A DNA stretch of 64,000 nucleotides from Ignelater luminosus (taxonomy: Eukaryota; Arthropoda; Insecta; Coleoptera; Elateridae), in assembly GCA_011009095.1 (NCBI GenBank), contig VTPC01001827.1:233088-297087 (forward strand), read 5' to 3'. How positions within the stretch are numbered: position 1 is the first letter of the stretch; the number at the start of each line of letters is the position of its first letter. Below the pieces are notes generated by a model. The model did not search any database. It was not told the DNA's origin and saw only the letters and a program-made list of their open reading frames with translations. Below are positions 12,574 to 24,156 of this stretch, piece after piece. A program made the translations under genes and the position numbers.

Positions 12574-13585
12574 TTTAGTACGATAAAATTTGACATTTGA
12601 CGTATAATTGACAACTATCTTTGCAACGTTGCCTGAAATAGGAAAATCTAAACATATTTAAAAAAGATAAATAAGAAAAGAGCGAAAATACATTTGTATA
12701 ATTTCTTTAATAAATCTCAAACAGGAAATGCATTCATATAACTCAATAATAAATTAACAAATTAAAAACTTTAAAGCTGAACCAAACATTATAAAACGAA
12801 AAGCATAAACACAGACTCTGTGCAGATCTGACAACATTGCAAACTGCAGTCGCTACAGTCATACCATAATGCTTTTACTGTAAAATGCTTTTAACTATAA
12901 TAATTAATAAGTAAAGAATTTAATTATAGAGGTATCTAGCCTTGTTGTAATCTTTGTATCTAGCGAACCTAGATAAAACCAAACCACTAGCAACTTTTAC
13001 TAGTAAAAGAGCATTTGTAGAAATGGTAGAATAACAGTGACCGTATCAGAGTTGATATTTTACTGACGTAATCATTACCGTTCGGATAGCTTTGAAATAG
13101 GGTATAATTAATTTAAAATTTTAACAGAATACCTGAATGTTTATTAATGTTTATTACCATTGACTTTTAAAACACTGTTCAGATAAGATAAGAAATACCT
13201 ACTATACTAGTATACTAGTACACTAGTACAAGAAGCAAAGTCCATTACTTTTTTTTGTTTGAAGAAAATAAATTGTGAATAATTTGAAATTCTTGCTTAT
13301 TTGAATAAATATATAAATAATAATGTTCTAATAATGTTGATAATAATATTCTCTTCATATATGCCATGCCACTGTTATATTAAATTTCTGTAGGCTGTGC
13401 TGAGGGTCATTTTCTATTCCATGACCTTTGATACACATGTAGATTAGGCTTCCAAATTATCTTACAAAAGTTCTTTTACTTTTACATTAACATTAGAAAA
13501 TGATTAAAACATTTTTTACGTGCCAGTCAACAACCTAACTTAATTGAAACATTATACTTTTGTTGGGGCTAGAATCGTTATCAAA
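12574..13585. other. shared divergent intergenic region
   Basis: This 1.0 kb separates two divergently transcribed genes and should hold both promoters. It is AT-rich. A short palindromic run of actagta units (about 13203-13231) is the only repeat seen. No exon is visible. Confidence 0.45.
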
Positions 13586-15514
13586 ATGTTCTTATCAAAG
13601 GTTTATAAATATTGCAAGTTGCAAGCTTGTAACTCAACGTAAAATAAAATTTTATTTGCAGGTACTTAGAAACACAAGATGTTTTTTACAAACATCTAGG
13701 ACATTATCAACTAGTTCACCAAAAGCAGCAGCACAACAAAATGAAACTGGAACATCACCAAATGGATTCTGTTTTGGTATGTGGTATACTTTGTTCGTAA
13801 ACATATTAGTCGATTGATTTAAAATATTTACTTGCAGCACTAAGTGAGACGCAAAAGGAAATTCAAGATCTAGCACGTAAATTCTCAAGGGAAGAAATTT
13901 TACCTGTAGCAGCCGAATATGATAAAACTGGTGAATTTCCATGGCCTTTGGTTAAGAAGGCGTGGTCTCTTGGTTTAGTTACCAATGTTATTCCTACAGA
14001 ATATGGTAAAATCAATTTTAATATCAAGCTCGAACTGAATGTACGATTAAAATTAATTATATTATAGGAGGCCTGGGACATAACGTGTTTGATGATTGCT
14101 TAATAGTGGAAGAGACGTCTTATGCATGTTCTGGAATAAATATTGCAATATACAGTTCAAAATTGGGAGTTAGTAATTAATATATCAATGCAATAAGAGA
14201 TTTTCTGAACCAGAAATCTTAAAATGTAGTATTCATACTTATGATGTTTGCTTGTTAGTGCAATTATCTGTTTGAAAACTATAGATATACCGATTTGCAT
14301 ATAATCTAGCGTGTCCGATTTTATGGTATTGTGCTAACTGCTTATAAGCCAGAAATTCAGAAAGGTCACAAGCCTGACAAGAATTGTCAAAATTTAGAAA
14401 GTCTTTCTCCAGTGTGAAAAACTGAGTTTCTACATACACATACTGGAGAAAAACCTCTCTAAATTTAGACAACTTCTTGAGCCTAAACTTCTTTAATATA
14501 GCAGCTAATCGCTGGAATTGAGGAATTCTACTTGGGCCTATGACTTTTAACCTCAAACATAATTCTTATCATTCCAGTATTTCGTTTTAGGTACAATAGT
14601 AGATTTAGTATTAAAGCAGTCCAGTAAAATATTAAATAACAGATCGTATATAGTACGTAAATTTGAAAAATTATCACAAATAACGTTTGAATATAGAAAA
14701 TTAGGTTAGAATGTTCCTGATTTATAAACTCATAATAACAGACTTAGTTAATTGTTAGTTTAGATTTTTGTTGTCACATAAAACTAATACTCTGCTTTCC
14801 AGCAACTACCGGTCATTCTTGCTGGTAATGGTGCGCAAAAGAAAAAATACTTGGGTCGAATCGTAGAGGAACCATTGCTTGCAGTAAGAAACAAGATGAA
14901 TTCTTTAGTATTTTTAATTATATTGAATATTTTCATAGTCCTATTGTGTAACTGAACCAGGTGCCGGTTCAGATGTAAATGGAGTGAAAACTAAAGCAGT
15001 CAAANNNNNNNNNNNNNNNNNNNNNNNNNNNNNNNNNNNNNNNNNNNNNNNNNNNNNNNNNNNNNNNNNNNNNNNNNNNNNNNNNNNNNNNNNNNNNNNN
15101 NNNNNNNNNNNNNNNNNNNNNNNNNNNNNNNNNNNNNNNNNNNNNNNNNNNNNNNNNNNNNNNNNNNNNNNNNNNNNNNNNNNNNNNNNNNNNNNNNNNN
15201 NNNNNNNNNNNNNNNNNNNNNNNNNNNNNNNNNNNNNNNNNNNNNNNNNNNNNNNNNNNNNNNNNNNNNNNNNNNNNNNNNNNNNNNNNNNNNNNNNNNN
15301 NNNNNNNNNNNNNNNNNNNNNNNNNNNNNNNNNNNNNNNNNNNNNNNNNNNNNNNNNNNNNNNNNNNNNNNNNNNNNNNNNNNNNNNNNNNNNNNNNNNN
15401 NNNNAGAAATTGATGAGAGATGCCAAGATTCTTCAAATTTATGAAGGCACTGCACAAATTCAGCGAGTTATTATATCTCGTTATCTCATTGAAAGAGCTA
15501 AATCATTGAATTAA
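13586..15514 (+). CDS. ACADM: medium-chain acyl-CoA dehydrogenase, copy B (contains assembly gap)
   Basis: Paralogue of copies A and C with the same intron phases. Exons read: 13586-13600 (MFLSK), 13662-13776, 13838-14005, 14068-14168, 14803-14883 and 14939 onward into the gap; the last visible piece is 15405-15514. Exons 3, 4 and 5 are 168, 101 and 81 nt, exactly as in A and C. The presequence is Arg/Ser-rich ([17 protein letters not shown]). [11 protein letters not shown] and the catalytic [10 protein letters not shown] are present. The acyl-pocket stretch is the most divergent of the three: [16 protein letters not shown], where human MCAD has Gln95, Thr96 and Glu99 and this copy has Asn, Ile and Tyr. 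IYQIYEGT has become ILQIYEGT. The visible frame is open, so it looks functional, but about 210 residues are hidden. Poly(A) signal at 15572. Confidence 0.88.
15005..15404. other. assembly gap (400 N)
   Basis: A run of exactly 400 undetermined bases lies inside copy B. By comparison with copy C, about 630 coding bases plus three introns should lie between the flanks, so the gap length is a placeholder and too short. Confidence 0.95.
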
Positions 15515-15571
15515 AAGATATTGTTGATTAAATTTTTTTCTTATATTGTATAATATGTAAAGGTGTTTTTA

Positions 15572-15577
15572 AATAAA
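15572..15577 (+). terminator. poly(A) signal of copy B
   Basis: AATAAA 58 bases after the copy B stop codon, followed by a T-rich stretch. Confidence 0.6.
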
Positions 15578-15719
15578 TTTTTTAATTTTTACAAAATTTT
15601 AAGTTCTTTTCTTCAAGGCACATCTCATTGTTTTACCTCATAACTAGTTGTTGGAAAGCTGGAATGTAATCATCAATTTGGTTCAGTTCTGACCAGGTTG
15701 TTGGTATCGCTCTCTTAGA

Positions 15720-17480
15720 ATCAAGATTATGTCCAAGATGGCACTGGAGAAAGGTCGTAATTGTGTATACTGCAAGAATAAAGCAGTTAACGGTTCTAAG
15801 TGTAAAGTTTGTGGTGTGATCTTTCATCGAAGATGTGTAAAATGCTTAAATGTTAAGGTTCTTGATGAAGAAAATGTATTGTGCCCTGATTGTGATAAGA
15901 AAGATTGCTGTAATTCAAGTGAAGCTGATAATGCTGTATAAATAAAAATGGTGTACAAATAAATTCAAAGGCATCTACTTCTGAAATAATTTTATTTTTG
16001 AAAGGTGGTGTAAGTACTGTAAAGGAAGAAACAAAGTTATTACAATGTGAAGTAGTTTATCTAAAGCATCAGACTGATAATTTGAAATCAAGCAACATTG
16101 ACTTAGTGAGATTATTAAGTAAAGATCGTTTATTTGTTAACAAAGCAACTAATTCTTATGAAAAAACTAAAGTTAATTCTTCTTCTGATAAACCTTCTGT
16201 TACTGTAAGTTACACTTCCGTTGCTGCCAGTAAAAATTCGAAGATCTGATATACAAGTTAACTTATCGCAGCAGTACAATGAACCACTCAGAATGGTTTC
16301 AAATTTTAAAAATAAAACTTCTCGTAATAAATTAATCATTGGTAACGGTACTATGAATTCACAATCAGATGAAGGCTTCATGGCAGTAGCAAAACAAGCC
16401 TGTAGTTATGATGTATACGTTACAAGAATCGATTCAAATGTTGATGAAACCAAGATCATGAATTAGATAGTACAAATGTGTGATAATGAAAAAAACAGTT
16501 CATTGAAAATTAAGGTTACTTGTCTAAATGCTAAATACCCTGAATGCTACAGTTCTTTTAAGGTCACTATGGAATTGACTTATTTATCGCATTTACTTGA
16601 TGCATCTTTTTGGCCACAAGTTGTTGCTGTTTGGAAATTCTATAATGCTCCTGTTCATTAGAAAGTCAACAATGATTAACATTTTCAAAGAATCCAACAT
16701 AATTATATTTTACCAAAATGTTCATGGTCTTAGAACTAAAGTTAATGAAATATTTACCAGTGCATTAAGCAAAGATTACACTGAAGTTTGTCTTTTCGGA
16801 AACATGGCTTAATGAGGAAATTAACAGTTCAGAGATTATTGAGGGACATTATAATGTTTTTCATCAATACAGAAATCCTAAAACAATGAACAAAGAACAG
16901 GGTGGTGTGGACTTTTTATCACAATCAAGAAGAATCTGTCATCTTTCCAAATTAATCTTGATGTAAAAAATTGGAAGGAGATATGGACTTGTGTTCATCT
17001 AGATAGTAAAAATCTGATTGTGGGAGTTGTTTATTTTCCACCGAATCTGGATATTTCTTTATATAAAGGTCATCTTCAATTAATTTCGGTGATTACCATA
17101 ACTTATCCTGATAGTATCATCTGTGTTTTAGGTAATTACAACCTACCTGATATTACATGATACTGTGGTAATTTTTGTGATACTGAATGTGATGCTTTAA
17201 TTCCTGTTAATTACCTATGGCACTTATAAAAGTAAACTTTGGGATAATAGTTCAAATGAAATGATCGATCTCTGTAATTTAAATATATCTAGAGGTGATA
17301 TTTTCAATAAAATAAGTTCTCTACATGCTAATTCTAAAGCTGGTCCAGATAACATTCCTGCAGTCTTGAAATGCTGTGCAAATAATTTAGTTGAACCTTT
17401 AAGCATTCTTTTTAATAATTCTTCAAGTAGTTCTGTATTTCCAAAATTGTGGAAAAAATCAAACATTTAAGTCATTAATA
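15720..17480 (+). mobile_element. LINE with PHD-type ORF1, 3'-truncated and decayed
   Basis: From 15729 an ORF1 begins with a PHD/zinc-finger pattern (CVYCKNKAVNGSKCKVCG, then FHRRC and CPDC). A probable coiled-coil and an ORF1 tail (FWPQ, about 16600) follow. An AP-endonuclease starts near 16700 (IIFYQNVHGLRTK). It continues as VGVVYFPPNLD (about 17020) and LGNYNLPDI, where active copies have GDFN. Reverse transcriptase begins at 17260 (SKAGPDNIPA) and stops near 17470, before its catalytic motifs. Stops and frame changes are frequent. The layout fits the CR1/Jockey group. It keeps the 5' side and lacks the 3' side, the reverse of usual LINE truncation. Confidence 0.8.
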
Positions 17481-19070
17481 GTATTATTAGGATGTCTCAG
17501 AGTAATAAGGTTGCTCGATTCATGATCGTTGATGATGTAGATTCTGCCTTGTTTTCTAGAAAGAGCTATTCTGCATAACAAAGCTTTAATATGCTTTCCT
17601 ATTTTCTCAGCAAAAGAAATTGAAATTCTAATCTTTCGATTATAAAGATTCTATATCTAATTACTATACTAAGTGTGATGGATAAAGCTCCAAACACCAT
17701 CTTATGATAGCAGAAAGTTAGTATAAATTATAAAATGAAGCAAGTCACCACGCTGTTTGAAGAGCATATTTGCATAGCCAAAACTCTGCATAGGTGTAAA
17801 CGCCTTTTTACCTTGGAGCTAAATCAAGGTTAATAGAATATGGATAAGTTATTCATTTATTATTGTTTAAGAATATCTAGACGAATCAAAATTACTTATA
17901 ATGACCCATGAGCATGACCTTTGCGATATGCTTATTACTTTATTAGTATGTACATTATTCTGCAGCAGTTTCTTTGCACTATGGCCTGGTTTTTTCATTA
18001 TAAGGCAAAAGTATTATGTGTTGTATTAACAACGTTATTGACAGTTTTTCCTAAAAAAATCACATAACTTTTTTTAATGAGTAAATGGGCTTATTTCACG
18101 TGTCAGATATATGAATTTTGTTATAAGTCGTGTATTTTACATTAAATAAGGACTACTTTTCTATTTTTATAAAAGAAGTTTTTGGTTTCGATTTTAAATA
18201 GCATTAAATAAAAGATAGTAATTAAATTTAAACGTTGTGCCCAAAAGGACCAATCAGATTGTTGCTGTGTTGTTAGTTTTTTCTACAAACAATTTGTGGG
18301 AAATTATACGAATTCCCTTTTAACAAATTCTACTTTTATTTCTTATTTATTAATAATTATTATTGCTATCATTAGAATAATGAAAAAAAGAAATGATAAA
18401 AACACAACACAAACTTATGCAAGCGAGCAAAACAAAATAATTTGAAGGTTAGGTTAAGTCACAAACAGATTAAAATACCGGCAATACTGCCGGCGTTCTG
18501 GTATTGTAGTGGCTGTAGCTGTGATGGTCAATGACGTCAGCTACCATCAAAATTTATTTCTCCCTGTTTATCGTCGGCATTACACGAGCGGTTAACCGCT
18601 TTTACAGCATATACGCGCCCAAACGAAATAAAGATCAACTGCTTTCTCACTTATTGCTTTTCACAATTTTTAGGTTGAAGCGTACTTCCTTAAATCAACT
18701 TTCTTCATTCATATGGAATATAGCATGTGTCCCAAAAGTCTTGCCTTGCCATGACTCCGAAGGCGCAAATCATTTCTTTTTTCTCACATATATTAAAATT
18801 AAACAAAACTAGAGTGCCTTGATATTGCTTTATTATTATTTATTGTCGTTTTTCTAATGGATAGACTATGGACACACTTGTCAAAGAAGAGAGACCTTTG
18901 TCGCGTTGTACACTGGCGTAACGTCGGTGATTTCAAAAGAAATTCTTGTTTGCAGGTTGTGTGATTGATCTAAAATAATCTTACTTTAGCCTGAATAACC
19001 AAACAAATGAAGCACTATTTAGCTAACATACCTTTATTTTAACATTTAGTTAACCTTTTTTTTTTTGTGT
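17481..19070. other. intergenic, nothing recognised
   Basis: AT-rich sequence with no conserved frame. A patch near 18480-18600 is less AT-rich and contains tgacgtca (18532), but no adjacent exon was found. The open frame at 18531-18812 shows no domain and no supporting splice sites. Confidence 0.4.
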
Positions 19071-20295
19071 GGTCGGGTAAAATCTGGACGGCACAAATGA
19101 CACGGTCACCTACCGCCATGGAACCGGGCGAGCATTTCTTCACGTAGGGATCTTGCCCGAGGGGCTAGATATTCTGCACCTCTAAATCATGTTTTAATTG
19201 TATATCTCTTCATTCAATCCTCTCTCTCTTTCATCTGGATTATCTCTCTAATCATTTCGTATATAATGTTCCAATTTTTTTCCTTATCTGTCATAATGTC
19301 GATTATATTGTCCGGGTTGATAATTCTTCTCAGAAACTCGTCGACTTCATCTCTGCTTTGTTCCCGTCTCATGCAGTGGAAGATGGCGTGCTCTGGGTCG
19401 TCCCTTATGTTGCACGCTAGATATCTGTAATCATCTCTTTTTTTAATTCTTAGTAGGTAGTAGCCAAAGCTCCTACGCCCTGTAAGGAATTGTGTCAGCC
19501 AATAGTCAATTTCTCCGTGTTTCCATTGCGTCCAGGAATTGATATTTCTTATCAACCTCCTGGTCCACATTACCGTGTTGTTACCTGTCTCCCATCTTGT
19601 CTACCACCTCGTTGGTAATCTTCTTCCTTCTCTCTTTAGCTTTCCTGGTTATTCTGGTTCGTTGCTCTACCATTAGGTCTATAGGTAGAGTACTTGAAAT
19701 GACTTGTACAGTAGGTGTAGTTGCTGTTATATAAGCTGAAGCTATTGCCCAGCACATTTTTCTTTGTGCCTTTTCAGGTCTGAGTCTATATTTCTTAAAT
19801 TTGAGGCAGTTGTCCCACACTGATAAGGCATATAGAAGGAAGTAGTGACCAACTCTACAAATAACTTATTTCTTTTTGGACGACTTCCAGTCAAAACATA
19901 CCAACAGGTACTTTATTTTTTGTTTACTTTCAATTATGTTTCCCTAAAAGTACAGATCCAAACTTTTTAATCTACGGTCTCCGTAGAGTATCACCATTTC
20001 TGTTTTATGTGCAGAAATTTCTAATTTCTTTCTTTTAACCTCTGTGTGGATTCTGCGTAATGAAGTCTCAGCCCTATTTTTTATTTTTTTGGGAGTTTCC
20101 CATTACAGTCAAAGCAGTGCCATCTGCATAACAAAATATTTCAACTTTTTCTGGTAACTCTGTCCTTACTACGCTGTCAAAGTATATATTCAACAGGATT
20201 GGTCCCAGTATGGATCCTTGTGAAACCCCACAGGTATCTTGTATATTTCTCCATTCATTAACATCAGCTTCCTATTGCTTAAGTAGTTGGCTATA

Positions 20296-21590
20296 CGAGG
20301 GTGGTCTGAAAAGTTTCCGACCTCAACGTGAAGATGGCAACACTCGTAAATAAAAGCTACTGAATTTCGTTGTTCATCTGTTGACAGTTACTCACCAAAG
20401 TTTCAGCCATTTTGGACGCGCAGTTTTTATGTAACAGTCGTTTGAGTGAGTTGATGTGAGTTTTTTTTTGTGAAAATGGACAAAATCGAGTATCGAGCTG
20501 TCATTAAATATTTGTTTTTGAAAGGCAATACGCCTTCGCAAATAAAAGATGAGTTGGATTCTGTGTATGGGGACTCTGCACCATCATTTACCACAGTGAA
20601 ATTTTGGGCTGCTGAATTTAAACGTGGCCGTAAGAGCTTGGGAGACGATGAACGTTCGGGACATCCAAAAACTGCAACTACCGACAAAAACATCGCCAAA
20701 GTTCACCAAATGGTGCTAGACGACCGCCGAATTAAAGTGAGAGAGATAGCAGAGGTTATGAACATGTCAAAAGAACGTGTTTGTCACATATTAAATCAAC
20801 ATTTAGGCATGAGAAAGCTGTCCGCGCGTTGGGTGCCGCGTTTGCTCACGTTAGACAAAAAACGTGTTCGAATGAATATTTCCAACGCTCTTTTGGCGCA
20901 GTTTAGACGAAATAAATCCGAGTTTTGGCGCCGATTAATTACTGTAGATGAAACTTGGATACACCATTATACGCCCGAAACAAAAATACAGTCCAAACAG
21001 TGGACTGCAAAGGGGGAACCGGCTCCAAAAAAAGCAAAAACTGTTTTTTCGGCTGGGAAAGTGATGGCGACTGTTTTTTGGGATAGTCATGGAGTTATTT
21101 TAATCGATTATCTTCAAAAAGGAAAAACCATTACAGGAACATACTATGCATCATTACTTGACAAGCTGAAGGCAGAACTTGCGAAAAAACGGCCACATTT
21201 GCAGAAAAAGAAAATCCTGTTTCACCAAGACAACGCACCGTCTCACACCTCAGCGGTTGCCATGGCGAAAATCCACGAATTACGGTTTGAACTGCTTGAC
21301 CATCCGCCTTACTCACTAGATCTAGCCCCAAGCGACTTCTTTTCGTTCCCTCATCTAAAAATTGCGCTCGGAGGACAAAGATTTTCGTAAAATGAAGAGG
21401 CAATCACCTTCGTGAACAATTATTTTGCAGAGAAAAATGCCGAGTACTATTTGGACGGGTTACAGAGATGGGAGCACCGCTGGGAGAAGTGTGTAGAGTT
21501 ACAAGGAGACTATGTTGAAAAATAAAAAGAAATTTTCAGAAAAAATGTCTTGTATCTTTGTTAGGTCGGAAACTTTTCAGACCACCCTCG
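20296..21590 (+). mobile_element. mariner transposon, nearly intact
   Basis: The element is 1,295 bp with perfect 28-bp terminal inverted repeats (20296-20323 and 21563-21590, beginning cgagggtggtctgaaaag). It is flanked by the TA target duplication (20294-20295 and 21591-21592). The two TIRs are identical base for base, which argues for a fairly recent insertion. It interrupts the reverse transcriptase of the R1-like LINE, so it is younger than that LINE. Confidence 0.97.
20476..21525 (+). pseudogene. mariner transposase with one internal stop
   Basis: A single frame of 349 codons runs from the ATG at 20476 to the stop at 21523-21525, interrupted only by TAA at codon 305 (21388-21390). The N terminus carries the paired helix-turn-helix DNA-binding region (about residues 1-110). 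The catalytic triad is complete: VDETW, HQDNAPSH and LAPSD, with exactly 34 residues between the second and third Asp, the D,D34D pattern of mariner. The PPYSPDLAPSD motif reads PPYSLDLAPSD. The stop removes the last 45 residues, so this copy is probably inactive. The rest of the frame is undamaged. Confidence 0.95.
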
Positions 21591-22719
21591 TAATGTTGTT
21601 CATGTAGGGTCTTATACCTTTCCTTTCTATCTCAGTCATAATGCCGTCCCACTTGGCAGTGTTGCAGGCATTTTTTATATCCACAGTTAAGAGAATATGA
21701 AACTCTCTATTCTTAGCAGCCTTTGCTTTTATTACCTTCACTTTGTTAACGATCTTGTTCATAGGATGTATTGTTAATCGTCCTTTTCTGAAGCCAAATT
21801 GCTTGCTTGGGATATTTTCATTTTCTTCCAGTTCTTTCTTGAATCGGTTTTAAATTAAGGCCTCTAGGATCTTTCCCAAACATTCAATTAGACTGATCGG
21901 TCTGTATTTCTTATTTTCTGCATCCTTAGGGATGAGGGCTAGTTTTGCTTCCTTCCATTCTATAGGAAATACACCTTCTTCTAGGCATTTATTAAATATA
22001 AATCTTTTCCTTGTTTGTTTCTACGGCAAGCCTACTAATTTCAGGAGTTAGCCCGTTTGGGCCAGGCGCCTTGCTATACAACCTCCTTGCGCGGATACGT
22101 TCAGTTCTTGCTTGCGCTACATCCTGGTTCCACCAACATACGGGTGTTTTGTATCTTTTATCGTGTTTATCAGTCCACACTTTAGTGTATGCTTGCTGCA
22201 TTGTCTTAACAGATGCGTCTACGTTTGGTACGTCATTTATAACACTGTTATCTTTTCGTTTAGTTCTCTTGTCAGTTCCGGTATTCTGGATTCTCTCAAC
22301 TTCCATTTTTGTGTGATGCTGTTTCTTCGATACTGTCCATTGTATGTAAATTGGATGTAGATATTCCTATGTAGGCTGAAATCTTCCTCATTTTCAGCGA
22401 CGGTCCATTCCGTAATATTCTCGGATATTATGTCTTTGCAAAGGGTTACGTCTATGAAAGATTTTTGTTTATTTTTTACAAAGGTCAGTGTATTCCCTAT
22501 GTTTGCCACAGACACGTTTTTTATTATGCTCCAAGTGGAAATTTTGAAATGTTCTTCGCCCAGACTGGGTGGGAAGTAACAGCTACATACAATGTGTTTT
22601 ATTTTAAAGACTTTAATGCTCTTGTTCAGGACTATGAGGGATGCATCTATTTTATTATCTGAAAACCATCCTCTACTCTCTGTCAGTTTTGTATTTGGCT
22701 TGCTAACTATAATAACAGC

Positions 22720-22986
22720 ACAGAGTGATTGCAAATGAGTCAGGATGGTTTGAATTTGGCGCCACATTTAAATAATTTTCATGTTGGCATTACTTGTTTA
22801 TTTTTTGCAATCTGTCAAATCTGTGTTGTTTACAAAGTATAACAACAAACAATACTATATAACCTCAAAAAAGATAGATTATATTATTTGACAGATTGCA
22901 AAAAGTAAACAAGTAGTGCCAACATGAAAATAATGTAAGTGTGGCGCCAAATTCAAACCATCCTCACTCATTTACAATCACTCTGT
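22720..22986. mobile_element. foldback MITE, ~267 bp
   Basis: Two arms of about 100 bp (22720-22822 and 22880-22986) are near-perfect inverted repeats around a loop of about 57 bp. They begin acagagtgattg and include gtttgaatttggcgccac. The element has no coding potential. It interrupts the endonuclease of the R1-like LINE: coding resumes on the far side (GRARAKNI at about 22990-23015). I could not define a clear target duplication. Confidence 0.85.
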
Positions 22987-23075
22987 ATGTTTTTAGCCCT
23001 GGCCCTTCCAATAACTAGGTCGTGGGAGTATCAGCTTTCCGCTTCTCCCACAGTTAACTTGTACGAATTTTATGT

Positions 23076-24156
23076 TCATATTTGGGTTTTTTGAGGCGCC
23101 CTTCTTGTCCTTCCTAAATCATTCATCAGTTTTTTTATAAATTGGGCATAACATATGTCATTTGTGGCATGCCGCTCTTTACATTTCAACATATCATTAG
23201 TAATAATTGCTGTATGGTTATAGTATTTTGCTGTGAATTGATTAGGAGAACGGCAAGGTTTTTGAAAAACTGCAATGTAAGGATACAGCAGAGTTCGGTT
23301 CATGAAAGTAATCAAATTACTAGGAATCTGTTTAATTTTAAACTTGAAGAACGGTATCAATCAAGGTTTCCAATATGCCACGCCAATTTAATGTCACAAG
23401 ATTATTTGAAGTTATAATTCAAATTGACAGTAGCAGCAGGCAACATAATGAAATAATTCCTAATTATGTCTTATTCTATTCATAGGTTAGGTACTCTGTC
23501 ACATTTTCAAATTCAAATTAAAGTAATAGTTTTGTTTATTAAGGATAGAATATAAATTTAAACAGTTTTGTTATTATTAATATCCCATGGATACACGCAA
23601 AGGAAAGTGAATCCATGCCAATTTTAAAAAGTATATTTGGATAGAAATTGTAAAATTAAAGGTTAACGTTTTTGCAGTGCTGGTAATATGTCAAAACAAA
23701 ATCCCTACCCTAGTTTACATGACCTGCTAACCTATAAGTCTGCAGTCTGTCACTTTTGCGATCTACCAACATAAAGTTATATAGGCGGGAATATAATTTA
23801 TAATGAATCTCGTGGGAATTAGCTTTATATAACAAAAAGAAAAAAAAACGACTTTTACTACCTAAACTACTCACATTTCTAAAGGTTATTTACGTAAAGT
23901 ACACTTTAAAAAACGCCTTTATGACCTGCTACAGTTATTAAGCCGAAATACGTCATTTGCAAAAGTGTACCTTGTCGATTAGTTCGATTACATTACATAA
24001 TGTAAGAAACATACTTTTGAAAGCTAAAACCTTGAACGAAAAGTTTACTTTTTAAATTTAAATTGACTTTGGGAACCGCTACAAATTACATCAAACGAAA
24101 CTAACCTAACTTAACTTATAATTTACAGTTACTAACAGGCTAAGAAGTTGCACATA
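23076..24156. other. upstream part of the LINE, then unassigned DNA
   Basis: 23076-23360 is open on the minus strand for 94 codons directly before the R1-like ORF2. It could be the end of ORF1, but no CCHC knuckle is visible. 23420-24156 is AT-rich and I recognise nothing in it. Confidence 0.3.

Larger units (their letters stand above)
19060..23075 (-). mobile_element. R1-clade-like LINE, decayed, carrying two later insertions
   Basis: Read on the minus strand, ORF2 opens near 23071 with FVQVNCGRSGK, an R1-type endonuclease start. It continues through GWFSDN and the segment CSCYFPPSLGEEHFK to about 22237. The reverse transcriptase follows: APGPNGLTPEI (about 22045) and HILLTVDIKNACNTAKWDG (about 21690). 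The catalytic motif reads CYADGTAL (about 20130), so YADD has become YADG. The C-terminal tail at 19214-19570 has the R1-like LTQFLTGRRSFGYYL and a Cys-His cluster (C-DDPEHAIFHC). A T-run at 19058-19069 is probably the poly(A) tail. Several frameshifts are present. A mariner (20296-21590) splits the RT and a foldback element (22720-22986) splits the endonuclease. Confidence 0.85.

Noticed and set aside
14941-15514. Open frames running through the N stretch on both strands
   Set aside because: They are open only because undetermined bases contain no stops. Only the ends that belong to acyl-CoA dehydrogenase copy B are real.
18531-18812. 93-codon plus-strand frame as a gene
   Set aside because: No domain, no splice support and ordinary composition.
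21131-21403. Minus-strand frame inside the mariner
   Set aside because: Shadow of the transposase frame.
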